Below, piece by piece: positions 28,157 through 37,439 of a DNA stretch of 64,000 nt. How positions within the stretch are numbered: position 1 is the stretch's first letter; every line of letters begins with the position of its first letter. The position numbers and the translations under genes were made by a program. The notes below the pieces were generated by a model that was given only the letters and a program-made list of their open reading frames with translations, did no database searches and had not been told where the DNA came from. The DNA is from Polynucleobacter difficilis. GTDB taxonomy: Bacteria > Pseudomonadota > Gammaproteobacteria > Burkholderiales > Burkholderiaceae. Location of the stretch: positions 1,054,001-1,118,000 of the forward strand of contig NZ_CP023276.1 of assembly GCF_003065365.1 (NCBI RefSeq), given 5' to 3'.

Positions 28157-30859
28157 TTAAGAAATCATTGGGTTTGGTTTTTGGACATTGATCTTGTATT
28201 TCTGAATTGCCTCAGCAATTTTTTGGCGATCAATTTGTCCAGCGTCGGCTAGCGCTCTGAGCGATGTCAATACAACCCAGCGGTAATCGACCTCAAAGAA
28301 ATCGCGGAGATTTTCCCGCGTATCGGAACGTCCGAAGCCATCGGTACCCAGGACTTCATAGCGACGGCCCATGTGTTGAATTGCCGGACGAATTTGATCG
28401 GCAAAGGTACGCACGTAATCGGTTGCCGCGATGATGGGACCGGTAGTGTCTTTTAAGCATTGTTCTACATGTGAGAGTTGTGGCGCAGATGCTGGATTAA
28501 GCAAATTACTCCGGTGCACGGTATTCCAATCACGGCCTAATTCAGTAAAGCTTGGGCAGCCCCACAAGTCAGAGGCAATTCCCCAGTCGGTATGCAAGAC
28601 TTCAGCAGCAGCAATCACCTCGCGGAAAATGGTGCCGGAGCCAAGCAGTTGAACGCGCAATTTACTATTAGCATCGCCTACTGAGCGCAACTTGTACATG
28701 CCCTTAATGATGTCTTTTTCAGCGCCTACTGGCATTGCAGGGTGGGCATAGTTTTCATTCATGAGAGTAATGTAGTAATACACATCATCCTGTGCATCGA
28801 GCATGCGGCGCATCCCGTCTTGAATTACCACCGCCAATTCAAATGCAAAAGTGGGGTCGTAGCTCACGCAGTTTGGTACCGAAGCGCTCCATACATGGCT
28901 ATGGCCATCTTCGTGTTGCAAGCCTTCACCATTGAGGGTGGTTCTTCCAGCAGTGCCGCCCAGCAAGAAACCGCGGCTGCGCATATCGCCTGCAGCCCAG
29001 GCTAAGTCGCCAATGCGCTGGAAACCAAACATGGAATAGAAAATGTAGAAGGGCAACATCGGTACGCCATGGGTGGAATATGCAGTAGCAGCCGCAATCC
29101 AATCGCACATACCGCCTGCTTCGTTAATGCCCTCTTGCAGAATTTGACCTTGCTTATCTTCGCGATAGAACATCAGCTGGTCTTGGTCTTCTGGCGTATA
29201 AAGCTGACCCAGTTGATTCCAAATGCCGAGCTGGCGGAACATGCCCTCCATACCAAAGGTACGTGACTCGTCTGGAACAATCGGCACTACACGTTTACCC
29301 AAGGTCTTGTCACGAATCACAATGTTGAGCATGCGCACAAAAGCCATGGTGGTTGAAATCTCACGGCCCTCACTGGTCGCTTCGAGTAATGCGCTAAATG
29401 CATCAAGGCCAGGCACTGGCAAACTCTCGGCTTTCATGCGGCGCTGTGGCAAATACCCACCCAGCTCCTGACGGCGTGCACGCATGTACTCGAGCTCAGG
29501 ACTGCCATCGGGGAATTTCACAAAGGGAATGTCGTCAAGTTCTTCGTCTTTGACGGGGATCTCAAAACGATCACGGAAACGACGTACATCATCAGGACTC
29601 ATTTTTTTGGCTTGGTGCGCAATGTTCATCGCCTCACCTGAGCCGCCCATGCCATAGCCTTTAATGGTGTGCGCCAAAATAACGGTGGGCTGGTTTTGAT
29701 GATTCACTGCCGAGTGAAAGGCGGCATAGACCTTATGGGGATCGTGACCACCGCGATTGAGAGCCCAAATGTCTTCGTCGCTCCAGTCTGAGACCAAGGC
29801 CTTCAGTTCAGGCGAATTAAATACAGTCTCGCGCACGTATGCGCCATTTTTTGCTTTCATGGTCTGATACTGACCGTCGACAATTTCGCCGAGACGCTGC
29901 ATCAGAATGCCTTTTTTGTCGCGCGCGAATAAAGCGTCCCAATGGCCGCCCCACACTACCTTAATAACATTCCAGCCAGCCCCACGAAACTCTGCCTCAA
30001 GCTCCTGAATAATTTTTCCGTTGCCGCGCACTGGACCATCCAAACGCTGCAAGTTACAGTTCACAACAAAAATTAAATTGTCCAAACGTTCACGGCCAGC
30101 CATGCCAATAGCGCCGAGCGATTCTGGCTCATCGGTTTCACCATCGCCCAAGAAGGCCCACACCTTGCGATTGCCGGCATTGATAAAGCCACGGTCTTCC
30201 ATATAGCGCATGAAACGGGCTTGGTAAATGGCCATGATTGGGCCCAGACCCATCGATACCGTCGGGAATTGCCAAAAGTCCGGCATGAGCCATGGATGCG
30301 GGTAACTGGAAATACCGTTACCGCCCACTTCTTGGCGGAATAAATCCAATTGGCTTTGCTCTAAACGGCCCAGCATGTAGGCGCGGGAATAAATTCCAGG
30401 AGCCGAATGGCCTTGAACAAAAATCAGGTCGCCGCCATGCTCCGCACTGGGTGCATGCCAAAAATGGTTAAAGCCAACGTCGTACAAGGTAGCGGCAGAT
30501 TGGAAGGACGAAATATGACCGCCCACATTGGTATCTTTATTGGCACGCAACACCATCGCCATCGCATTCCAGCGGGTGTAGGAACGAATCCGGTGCTCGA
30601 TATTTTGATCGCCCGGAATGCGGGCTTGCAATTCCACCGGAATGGTATTGATATAAGGTGTTTCAGCATGAAAGGCCTGATTGACCCCATTGACTCTGGC
30701 ATGGGATATTTGCTGATCGATTAAATAAGCAGCCCTATCAGGACCCACAGCATGGATCACGCCATCGAGCGCCTGTAGCCACTCTTGGGTTTCTGCTGGA
30801 TCAATATCCAGATTGTCCGTTTGCGCCTTACCTAAAACCGATTGCGGAACTGCAGCCAT
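28157..30859 (-). CDS. aceE: Pyruvate dehydrogenase E1 component (homodimeric type)
   Basis: 900 residues, matching the single-chain E1 of Proteobacteria. Decarboxylates pyruvate with thiamine diphosphate and acetylates the lipoyl groups. Landmarks: the N-terminal DPAETQEWLQALDGVI, the ThDP-binding segment GDGETDEPES...NLIFVVNCNLQRLDG, and the region TAGRTTLNGEGLQHEDGHSH. A GGAG ribosome-binding site precedes the ATG. A strong promoter lies about 50 bases upstream, face to face with that of a sensor kinase gene. Confidence 0.98.
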   Translation of the reverse strand: MAAVPQSVLGKAQTDNLDIDPAETQEWLQALDGVIHAVGPDRAAYLIDQQISHARVNGVNQAFHAETPYINTIPVELQARIPGDQNIEHRIRSYTRWNAMAMVLRANKDTNVGGHISSFQSAATLYDVGFNHFWHAPSAEHGGDLIFVQGHSAPGIYSRAYMLGRLEQSQLDLFRQEVGGNGISSYPHPWLMPDFWQFPTVSMGLGPIMAIYQARFMRYMEDRGFINAGNRKVWAFLGDGETDEPESLGAIGMAGRERLDNLIFVVNCNLQRLDGPVRGNGKIIQELEAEFRGAGWNVIKVVWGGHWDALFARDKKGILMQRLGEIVDGQYQTMKAKNGAYVRETVFNSPELKALVSDWSDEDIWALNRGGHDPHKVYAAFHSAVNHQNQPTVILAHTIKGYGMGGSGEAMNIAHQAKKMSPDDVRRFRDRFEIPVKDEELDDIPFVKFPDGSPELEYMRARRQELGGYLPQRRMKAESLPVPGLDAFSALLEATSEGREISTTMAFVRMLNIVIRDKTLGKRVVPIVPDESRTFGMEGMFRQLGIWNQLGQLYTPEDQDQLMFYREDKQGQILQEGINEAGGMCDWIAAATAYSTHGVPMLPFYIFYSMFGFQRIGDLAWAAGDMRSRGFLLGGTAGRTTLNGEGLQHEDGHSHVWSASVPNCVSYDPTFAFELAVVIQDGMRRMLDAQDDVYYYITLMNENYAHPAMPVGAEKDIIKGMYKLRSVGDANSKLRVQLLGSGTIFREVIAAAEVLHTDWGIASDLWGCPSFTELGRDWNTVHRSNLLNPASAPQLSHVEQCLKDTTGPIIAATDYVRTFADQIRPAIQHMGRRYEVLGTDGFGRSDTRENLRDFFEVDYRWVVLTSLRALADAGQIDRQKIAEAIQKYKINVQKPNPMIS

Positions 30860-30909
30860 TGCGTGTCTCCATTAGCTCGATGTGGGGTGGTATTTACTCT
30901 ACAGGGAAT

Positions 30910-30938
30910 ATTCTAAAAAGCACTAAAGTGCTTGACAA
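30910..30938 (-). promoter_or_regulatory. Putative sigma70 promoter of the aceE operon
   Basis: Read on the minus strand: TTGTCA (30938-30933), a spacer of exactly 17 bases, then TAGAAT (30915-30910), five of six matches at each hexamer. The spacer is largely a palindrome (30918-30933). Transcription would start near 30903, giving a leader of about 44 bases. Confidence 0.65.
30918..30933. promoter_or_regulatory. Candidate operator palindrome shared by aceE and the sensor-kinase gene
   Basis: AAGCACTAAAGTGCTT: perfect six-base arms (AAGCAC/GTGCTT) around four bases. It fills the spacer of the aceE promoter and touches the -35 of the opposite promoter, so a bound protein would block or organise both. 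The adjacent two-component regulator is the obvious candidate; this is inference. Confidence 0.5.
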
Positions 30939-30961
30939 GAAATTTTTCACATAATGATAGT
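30932..30961 (+). promoter_or_regulatory. Putative sigma70 promoter of the sensor kinase-regulator operon
   Basis: Perfect -35 TTGACA (30932-30937), an 18-base spacer, and GATAGT (30956-30961). The -35 overlaps the -35 of the aceE promoter on the other strand. A leader of about 90 bases follows; it holds two copies of ATATGAAAT (31004-31012, 31019-31027), a related ATATGGAAAT at 30972-30981, and the palindrome TTGCAGTGCAA (30985-30995). Confidence 0.45.
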
Positions 30962-31054
30962 ATTTCTCATAATATGGAAATATATTGCAGTGCAAGTCGC
31001 ACCATATGAAATTAACCTATATGAAATAGGCAGATACACTAGGGGATTGGAATA

Positions 31055-31069
31055 ATGCCCTTGTTATGA
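31055..31069 (+). CDS. Possible four-codon leader minicistron (MPLL)
   Basis: ATG-CCC-TTG-TTA-TGA. AGGGG lies 9 bases upstream, an ideal ribosome-binding site for this ATG and too far from the kinase ATG at 31066. Its TGA overlaps the kinase start as ATGA. Translation of the kinase may depend on re-initiation after this peptide. Only sequence pattern supports it. Confidence 0.4.
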   Translation: MPLL

Positions 31070-33603
31070 AGCTACCCTTTGACTTCGCTGCTGGAATGAA
31101 CAACAGCTCCTGGTTTCGCCGAATCAGGGGATTTCGCTTGGTCTACACACCCCTCGTAGCGATCGTCATCTTTACGGTGATGATGACCATCATTCTGGGT
31201 ACCCTGCAAATGCAGGAACGCAACCAACAAGAGAACGCCTTATTTCGGGAGCTCTCTTTAGTAAAGCAACGTATTCAATTGCGTTTTGCAAACAATACGG
31301 AAGTACTCATGTCGCTCAGTCGCGATTTGGGCAGAGTAAATAGCGATGACAAGATCAAAACAAATGCATTAAAAGAAGCCGAATCATTTTTACTAAATAA
31401 CCACGAGATTAGCCAACTCATTTGGCTCAATCAGGACAATCAGCGGCAATGGATGATGCCGCCGCCATCCCGAACCAATTCCTGGTTTGATCAGGCGCCA
31501 TATTCCAAAGAATTAAACGCACAACTCAATAAAACCATTGAGTTGACGCTCAGCACCAATCGTCCGGCCTTTAGTAACTTCATTCAAATTGATATACCCA
31601 ATGATGAGCCGATGGCAAAAGAGCGGCGAACCATCTTTTGGCAAACCATCCCCATTGGACCCGACGGTGAAATCAGCGGTGTGATGGCAGTGCTTTACTC
31701 GGCGCAAGGCATTATGGAGTACGTGATTCCGCCGGAATTAAAAGGCCTGTACCGCTTTAGTATGACTACCGATGCCGGTAAAGTACTCGCCATCTCATCG
31801 GATCGCAATATGCCGCCGCGGTCTTTGACCAATCAAACTAGCTTGGATCTGGGCATCTTAAGTCCCAACGCAATTCTGCGCGTCGATACCTACCCAACGC
31901 CCAGCAACCTGACATTTAAGATGCTGCTCGGCGTGGTCATTGGACTGAGCGCATTCGTTATTTTGAGCTTATGGTCCGTCATCAAGCAAATGCAAGTCCG
32001 TCAATTGGCTGAAGCCAGCTTACGTACCGAGACCAACTTTCGTAATGCGATGGAGAACTCCACGCCGGTTGGCATTAGGGCGCACGACATGCAAAAGCGC
32101 ATCACCTACGTGAACCGGGCATTTTGTGAGATGACCGATTGGAGCCCTGAAGAGCTAATGGGCCTGCAGCCGCCCTTCCCGTTCTGGCCGGCAGATCAAC
32201 AGGAATACCTGCTTAAAAAAATGGATTTAGCGCTCAGCCCAAATAGCAGCCATGAAATGAAAGGCGGCATTGAGGGAGTAATCCAGCGGCGCGATGGCAC
32301 ACGCATAGCAACGCGTACCTATATCGCGCCACTCATCAATGAAAAAGGTGAGCAAACGGGCTGGGTTACTTCGCTGGTGGATATTTCAGAACCAAAACGC
32401 ATTCGTGAAGAATTGGCTGCCTCGCAAGATCGCTTCATTACAGTACTCGAAGGATTGGATGCTGCGGTTTCGGTGATCTCCATCGAAACCGGCGAGCTAC
32501 TCTTTGCTAATCGATTTTATCGGGAGCGATTTGGAAATACCTCACAAGGTCATATCGATTTAGCCAATCATGAAATGGATCCTGCACTGCTGCAAGGTCT
32601 TGAAGACGACAACATCGATCCGCTAGCGGGCTTACCCGACTCTGAACTCAATCAAATTCGGCAAATCGAGTCGCAAGAGATTCAACTCATCGGTGATGAG
32701 GCAAAGTGGTACGAAGTACGCCGCCGATTTATTCCTTGGGTTGACGGTCATTTGGCGCAGCTCTTAATTGCGACCGACATTACCTTACGTAAAAATACTG
32801 AGGACTTGGCGCGCCAACAAGAAGAGCGCATGCAATTTACGAGTCGTTTAACCACCATGGGCGAGATGGCCTCCTCGCTGGCGCATGAACTCAATCAGCC
32901 CCTGGCTGCGATTTCAAACTATTGCATGGGTGTAGCAAAGCGCTTATCAGGTCAAGCGGATCAAACTCTCTCAAATGATTTGCTCCCTGCGCTTGAGAAA
33001 GCATCGCAACAAGCGCACCGCGCTGGAACAATTATTCAGCGGATACGGGGCTTTGTGAAACGCAGTGAGCCACAACGCAAGGATTCTGATATCGGCGAGA
33101 TTGTGGCGGATGCCGTCGGCTTGGTCGAGATTGAGGCCCACCGCCATCGGCTTGCCATTGCAGTGGAGCTAGCGCCCAATCTGCCTAAAGTCAGCCTGGA
33201 CCCTGTTTTAATCCAGCAGGTTTTGGTCAATCTGCTGAAAAACTCCCTGGATAGCGTGCGCGAAGATGCGCCACTATCCTCGCGCTGGGCAGTACCGCCC
33301 ATCAAAATTAGCGCTGATTTAGAGACCAGCACATTTCCAGCCATGCTGCGCATCCAAGTCGTCGATAGCGGCCCGGGAGTGGCGGATGGGGTGATTGAAC
33401 GCATGTTTGAGCCCTTTTTCAGCACAAAATCCGATGGAATGGGCATGGGACTCAATATTTGCCGCTCCATTATCGAATCCCACCACGGTCGCCTGTGGGC
33501 CAAAAACCAGCACGATCCCGATAGCGGCAAGGCAGTAGGCTGCACCTTTACAATACTATTACCTCTCGAAACAGCGGAAACCGAAGCAACTGCTTTGGCC
33601 TGA
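31066..33603 (+). CDS. Membrane-bound PAS-domain sensor histidine kinase
   Basis: 845 residues. Two membrane helices (about 27-48 and 284-306) enclose a periplasmic sensing region of about 235 residues. Cytoplasmic PAS domains lie at about 325-445 and 450-575. The H-box SSLAHELNQPLAAISNYC has His607 as the expected phosphoacceptor, and a HATPase domain (LVNLLKNSLDSV, VDSGPGV, MFEPFFSTK, GMGMGLNICRSII) ends the protein. The HELNQPL type H-box is that of FixL/DctB-like kinases. It is divergent from aceE and followed by its partner regulator after 33 bases. The signal is unknown; control of pyruvate dehydrogenase is a positional inference. Confidence 0.93.
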   Translation: MKLPFDFAAGMNNSSWFRRIRGFRLVYTPLVAIVIFTVMMTIILGTLQMQERNQQENALFRELSLVKQRIQLRFANNTEVLMSLSRDLGRVNSDDKIKTNALKEAESFLLNNHEISQLIWLNQDNQRQWMMPPPSRTNSWFDQAPYSKELNAQLNKTIELTLSTNRPAFSNFIQIDIPNDEPMAKERRTIFWQTIPIGPDGEISGVMAVLYSAQGIMEYVIPPELKGLYRFSMTTDAGKVLAISSDRNMPPRSLTNQTSLDLGILSPNAILRVDTYPTPSNLTFKMLLGVVIGLSAFVILSLWSVIKQMQVRQLAEASLRTETNFRNAMENSTPVGIRAHDMQKRITYVNRAFCEMTDWSPEELMGLQPPFPFWPADQQEYLLKKMDLALSPNSSHEMKGGIEGVIQRRDGTRIATRTYIAPLINEKGEQTGWVTSLVDISEPKRIREELAASQDRFITVLEGLDAAVSVISIETGELLFANRFYRERFGNTSQGHIDLANHEMDPALLQGLEDDNIDPLAGLPDSELNQIRQIESQEIQLIGDEAKWYEVRRRFIPWVDGHLAQLLIATDITLRKNTEDLARQQEERMQFTSRLTTMGEMASSLAHELNQPLAAISNYCMGVAKRLSGQADQTLSNDLLPALEKASQQAHRAGTIIQRIRGFVKRSEPQRKDSDIGEIVADAVGLVEIEAHRHRLAIAVELAPNLPKVSLDPVLIQQVLVNLLKNSLDSVREDAPLSSRWAVPPIKISADLETSTFPAMLRIQVVDSGPGVADGVIERMFEPFFSTKSDGMGMGLNICRSIIESHHGRLWAKNQHDPDSGKAVGCTFTILLPLETAETEATALA

Positions 33604-33636
33604 TGCGTGTTTCGAAATACCAAGCGGAACTGACTG

Positions 33637-34284
33637 ATGAACCTAATGAATACATCCAACCCCAATCCAACTGAAGTGGTTTACGTTGTTGATGACGATG
33701 AGGCGGTACGGGATTCGTTAACCTGGTTACTGGAGAGCAACGGCTATTTAGTTCGCTGCCATGCCAGCGCCGAACGTTTTTTACAATCCTTGCAAAGCAC
33801 GGATAAATCGACCATCTCGTGTGTGATTTTGGATGTACGCATGCCGGGCATGTCGGGCCTCGAGCTGCAAGAGCGCCTCATTAGTGAAAACCTCCCCATG
33901 CCCATCTCATTCATTACCGGTCATGGCGATGTATCGATGGCCGTCACCACCATGAAAAAAGGGGCGGTTGATTTTATTGAAAAGCCCTTTAAAGAAAATG
34001 AACTGTGCGCCCTGGTAGAGAAGATGCTGGCCAAAGCACGCACCGATTACAGTCAGGCAAGCCAACGTAAAACCACTCAAGGGTTGCTTGGCAAACTGAC
34101 GGGTCGCGAACGCCAAGTGCTGGAGCGCATTGTTGCCGGCCGTCTGAATAAACAAATCGCCGATGATTTGGGTATCTCAATTAAAACGGTTGAGGCCCAT
34201 CGCGCCAATATTATGGAAAAGCTCAACGTCAATACCGTTGCCGACCTCCTGCGTTTGGCCCTATCGGATCCACAGCCAACCTAA
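33637..34284 (+). CDS. Response regulator, FixJ/NarL type (receiver plus LuxR HTH)
   Basis: 215 residues. Receiver domain (about 13-130) with acidic pocket DDD (19-21), phosphorylation site Asp66 in VILDVRMPGMSG, and the conserved Lys in DFIEKPF. C-terminal LuxR-type HTH (about 150-210) with LTGRERQVLERIVAGRLNKQ and IKTVEAHRANIMEKL. It is the partner of the upstream kinase. GGA lies 9 bases before the ATG. A terminator follows, so kinase and regulator form a two-gene unit. Confidence 0.93.
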   Translation: MNLMNTSNPNPTEVVYVVDDDEAVRDSLTWLLESNGYLVRCHASAERFLQSLQSTDKSTISCVILDVRMPGMSGLELQERLISENLPMPISFITGHGDVSMAVTTMKKGAVDFIEKPFKENELCALVEKMLAKARTDYSQASQRKTTQGLLGKLTGRERQVLERIVAGRLNKQIADDLGISIKTVEAHRANIMEKLNVNTVADLLRLALSDPQPT

Positions 34285-34307
34285 TTCGCAAGCAAATTGA
34301 TTTCTAG

Positions 34308-34336
34308 GAGGCCCATTATTTGGGCTTCATTTTTTT
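34308..34336 (+). terminator. Intrinsic terminator after the response regulator
   Basis: GAGGCCCA (34308-34315), loop TTATT, TGGGCTTC (34321-34328) with one G-T pair, then A and seven T's. It ends the two-component operon 22 bases before the folD ATG. Confidence 0.85.
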
Positions 34337-34357
34337 AACGTTCTTTTTTCTTTACTT

Positions 34358-35212
34358 ATGCCAGCCCAATTACTCGACGGCGTTGCCCTCTCTAAAAAAA
34401 TCCGTACTGAAATTACAGCGCGTGCCGCTATCGTTACTGCCAAGGGTGCGCGTCCTGGCTTAGCGGTGATTGTGGTTGGAGATAACCCAGCCAGTGCGGT
34501 TTATGTTCGCAACAAAGTAAAGGCCTGCGAAGAGGTTGGCTTTCATTCGGTGCTCGAGCGCTACGAAGCAGAGATGAATGAAGAAGCACTATTAGCTCGC
34601 ATTGCTACTCTCAATGCCGACCCAGCGATTCATGGCATTTTGGTACAACTGCCCTTGCCTGCCCACATTGCATCGGAGCGCGTACTCGAAGCCATTGCGC
34701 CACAGAAAGATGTGGATGGCTTTCACGTTGCTAATGCCGGCGCTCTGATGGTTGGCGCGCCAGAATTCAAGCCCTGCACTCCCTATGGCTGCATGAAGTT
34801 ACTCGAAAGCATTGAATACCCTTTGCGTGGTGCACGCGCAGTAGTCGTTGGCGCATCGAATATTGTGGGTAAGCCGATGGCGATGCTCTTATTGCAAGCC
34901 GGCGCAACTGTGACTATTTGCAATAGCAAAACACGGGATCTGGCCCACCACACCAAAGACGCCGATGTCTTGGTAGTTGCGACTGGTAAACCCAAAATGA
35001 TTACCGGTGACATGGTGAAGTCGGGCTCCGTTGTAATTGATGTGGGCATCAATCGCCTGCCCGATGGCAAGCTGTGCGGCGATGTGGATTTTGATACTGC
35101 CAAATACATTGCCGGCTGGATCACCCCAGTACCGGGCGGCGTTGGCCCCATGACCATCACCATGCTGCTCATGAATACCTTAGAGGCAGCGGAAAAGGCC
35201 TCCAAACACTAG
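34358..35212 (+). CDS. folD: Bifunctional methylenetetrahydrofolate dehydrogenase/cyclohydrolase
   Basis: 284 residues. Interconverts 5,10-methylene-, methenyl- and 10-formyl-THF, supplying one-carbon units for purine and methionine synthesis. The catalytic Lys region is [17 protein letters not shown] (YxxxK). The family segment [10 protein letters not shown] follows, then the NADP-binding [20 protein letters not shown] and the C-terminal [15 protein letters not shown]. It starts shortly after the upstream terminator, so its promoter must lie in or just beyond that hairpin; I see no clear hexamers. Confidence 0.98.
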   Translation: MPAQLLDGVALSKKIRTEITARAAIVTAKGARPGLAVIVVGDNPASAVYVRNKVKACEEVGFHSVLERYEAEMNEEALLARIATLNADPAIHGILVQLPLPAHIASERVLEAIAPQKDVDGFHVANAGALMVGAPEFKPCTPYGCMKLLESIEYPLRGARAVVVGASNIVGKPMAMLLLQAGATVTICNSKTRDLAHHTKDADVLVVATGKPKMITGDMVKSGSVVIDVGINRLPDGKLCGDVDFDTAKYIAGWITPVPGGVGPMTITMLLMNTLEAAEKASKH

Positions 35213-35262
35213 TCCCTTTGCTGAATTACACGCTAGCAAGCGCATTACATTAAGCTAGAGGG

Positions 35263-37413
35263 ATGAATACACATCCCAATCCAAGCCCAAGCTATTCTGA
35301 TAATCCCCTGCTTCACTTTGGCAGAGGAATCGTAGCCTATTCGCAAATCCAGCCGAGCCATATTGCTCCGGCTATAGACGCCCTTCTTGCTGAGGCGGAA
35401 TCTGCAGTCGCCATCGCCACTAGCCAAACTACATCACCCACCTGGAATGATTTGGTAGAACCCTTGGAAGATGCGACCGAGCGGCTTAGCCGTGCATGGG
35501 GCGCAGTGTCCCACTTAAATAGCGTAGCGGATACTCCCGAATTACGCGCCGCCTATGGCGCCATGCTGCCCAAAGTAACGGCTTTTATGTCGAGCCTGGG
35601 TCAGAACCTGGCTTTGTATGAGCGCTTTAAAGTCCTGCGCCAAAGTACGAGCTTTGCCATGCTCTCAGCTGACCAGCAAAAGGTGATTGAAAACTCCCTG
35701 CGCGACTTTCGCTTAGGCGGCGCTGAATTACCCGAGGATCAAAAGCCCCGCTTTGCGCAAATACAGGATTTGCAGGCTGAGCTCGGCAAGGCCTTCTCCG
35801 ATCATGTGCTCGATGCGACCAATGGCTTTACTCATGTCATCACGGATCCCACTGAATTAATCGGGTTGCCTGAAGATGCGATTGCAGCCGCCGCTGACAC
35901 GGCCAAAGAGCAAGGCAAATCCGGCTGGGCTTTTACCCTGCACTTCCCGTCGTATTACCCGGTACAGCAGTATTCAGAAAATCGGGCATTACGGCAGCGC
36001 ATGTATGAAGCCTACGTCACCCGGGCATCTGAACTGGGGCCACAATACGGCGCCGGCAAGGCGGAGTGGGATAACACCCAAAACATGCTGGATCAATTGC
36101 GTCTGCGCAATGAAGAAGCATTGATGCTGGGCTATAGCAATTACGCCGAACTGAGCATTGCACCCAAAATGGCGCGCACCGTTGATGAAGTCGATCGCTT
36201 TTTGGTCGATATTGCGCGGCGCGCAAAACCCTTTGCCAAGTCGGATTGGGAGACCCTGAAGCAGTTTGCTCGCACTGAGTTCAATTTAGGCGCCACGAAA
36301 GACGATCCGATTCAGCCATGGGATATTGCGTTTCTATCCGAGAAACTCAAACAGGCACGCTATGCCTTTTCAGAAAATGAACTCAAGCAATACTTTCCGC
36401 TGCCCAAAGTACTCGATGGCCTCTTTGGCTTAATTCAGAATCTATTCTCCGTTCACATCAAGCCTGCTGACTTGCCCATTTGGCACGACACGGTTCAGTC
36501 ATTCTCGGTCAGCAACCCGGATGGTGAAGTGGTCGCCTATTTTTACCTTGATCCCTATGCACGACCAGGTAAACGCGGAGGCGCATGGATGGATGATGCC
36601 CGCGGTAGACGCTTATTGCCTAATGGCGAGGTGCAGGTACCGGTTGCCTACTTAGTCTGTAATTTTGCAGCGCCGGTGAAGGTCGATGGCAAGCTAAAAC
36701 AACCTACCATTACCCACGATGATGTAATTACCCTTTTCCACGAAAGTGGTCATGGCCTGCATCACCTGTTAACCCAAGTGGGCGCTCTTGGCGTTTCTGG
36801 GATCAATGGCGTGGAATGGGATGCCGTAGAACTACCAAGCCAGTTTATGGAGAATTTCTGCTGGGAATGGGAAGTACTCGAAAAAATGACAGCCCATGTC
36901 GATACGGGTAAGCCACTGCCGCGCGAGCTCTTTGAGAAGATGCTAGCCGCCAAGAATTTCCAAAATGGCCTCGCGACTTTGCGCCAAGTGGTGTTCTCCT
37001 TAACCGACTGGCGTTTGCATTCGTCATTTGATTCAGCACATGCCGAGGGTCAGGCTGTTTTAGATATTGCCAAAGCAATTGGCGATCAATTTAATGCCAT
37101 TCCCCAATCCCCCTTATCGCGCTGGCCCAATACCTTCAGCCATATTTTTGCGGGTGGCTACGCAGCAGGTTATTACAGCTATAAATGGGCTGAAGTGCTC
37201 TCTGCCGATGTGTACGCCGCATTTGAAGAAGCGGGTAAATTGAGTGGCAGTGTGATCGATAAGGCTATGGGCTTGCGTTACCGCACTGAAATCCTGGAAG
37301 TTGGCGGAAGTCGTTCAGCAGCAGAATCGTTTAAAGCCTTCCGCGGACGGGACCCGTCAATTGAAGCACTGCTGCGCCATGGCGGCTTACTTGAGGAAGT
37401 GGCAAGCAACTAG
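35263..37413 (+). CDS. prlC: Oligopeptidase A-type zinc metallopeptidase (M3 family)
   Basis: 716 residues. Cytoplasmic thimet-type peptidase that degrades oligopeptides, including signal-peptide fragments in E. coli. The zinc-binding motif HESGHGLHH (HExxH), with the downstream Glu in the WDAVELPSQFMENF segment, fits the M3 pattern. Length and the N-terminal helical half match PrlC/OpdA. It ends 26 bases before the convergent xth gene. Confidence 0.95.
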   Translation: MNTHPNPSPSYSDNPLLHFGRGIVAYSQIQPSHIAPAIDALLAEAESAVAIATSQTTSPTWNDLVEPLEDATERLSRAWGAVSHLNSVADTPELRAAYGAMLPKVTAFMSSLGQNLALYERFKVLRQSTSFAMLSADQQKVIENSLRDFRLGGAELPEDQKPRFAQIQDLQAELGKAFSDHVLDATNGFTHVITDPTELIGLPEDAIAAAADTAKEQGKSGWAFTLHFPSYYPVQQYSENRALRQRMYEAYVTRASELGPQYGAGKAEWDNTQNMLDQLRLRNEEALMLGYSNYAELSIAPKMARTVDEVDRFLVDIARRAKPFAKSDWETLKQFARTEFNLGATKDDPIQPWDIAFLSEKLKQARYAFSENELKQYFPLPKVLDGLFGLIQNLFSVHIKPADLPIWHDTVQSFSVSNPDGEVVAYFYLDPYARPGKRGGAWMDDARGRRLLPNGEVQVPVAYLVCNFAAPVKVDGKLKQPTITHDDVITLFHESGHGLHHLLTQVGALGVSGINGVEWDAVELPSQFMENFCWEWEVLEKMTAHVDTGKPLPRELFEKMLAAKNFQNGLATLRQVVFSLTDWRLHSSFDSAHAEGQAVLDIAKAIGDQFNAIPQSPLSRWPNTFSHIFAGGYAAGYYSYKWAEVLSADVYAAFEEAGKLSGSVIDKAMGLRYRTEILEVGGSRSAAESFKAFRGRDPSIEALLRHGGLLEEVASN

Positions 37414-37438
37414 AGTGGGGCTCTAGGTTTGCAGTTTT
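37410..37438 (+). terminator. Possible terminator between prlC and xth
   Basis: CTAGAG (overlapping the prlC stop codon), loop TGGGG, CTCTAG (37421-37426), then GTTTGCAGTTTT. The stem is 6 base pairs and the T-run is broken, so strength is doubtful, but its position between convergent genes fits. Confidence 0.45.
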
Positions 37439-37439
37439 G

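Noticed and set aside
30918..30933. The aceE palindrome as a third NtrC box
   Set aside because: It has GCAC and GTGC half-sites, but they are 4 bases apart instead of 7, which would put them on the wrong helical spacing for NtrC.
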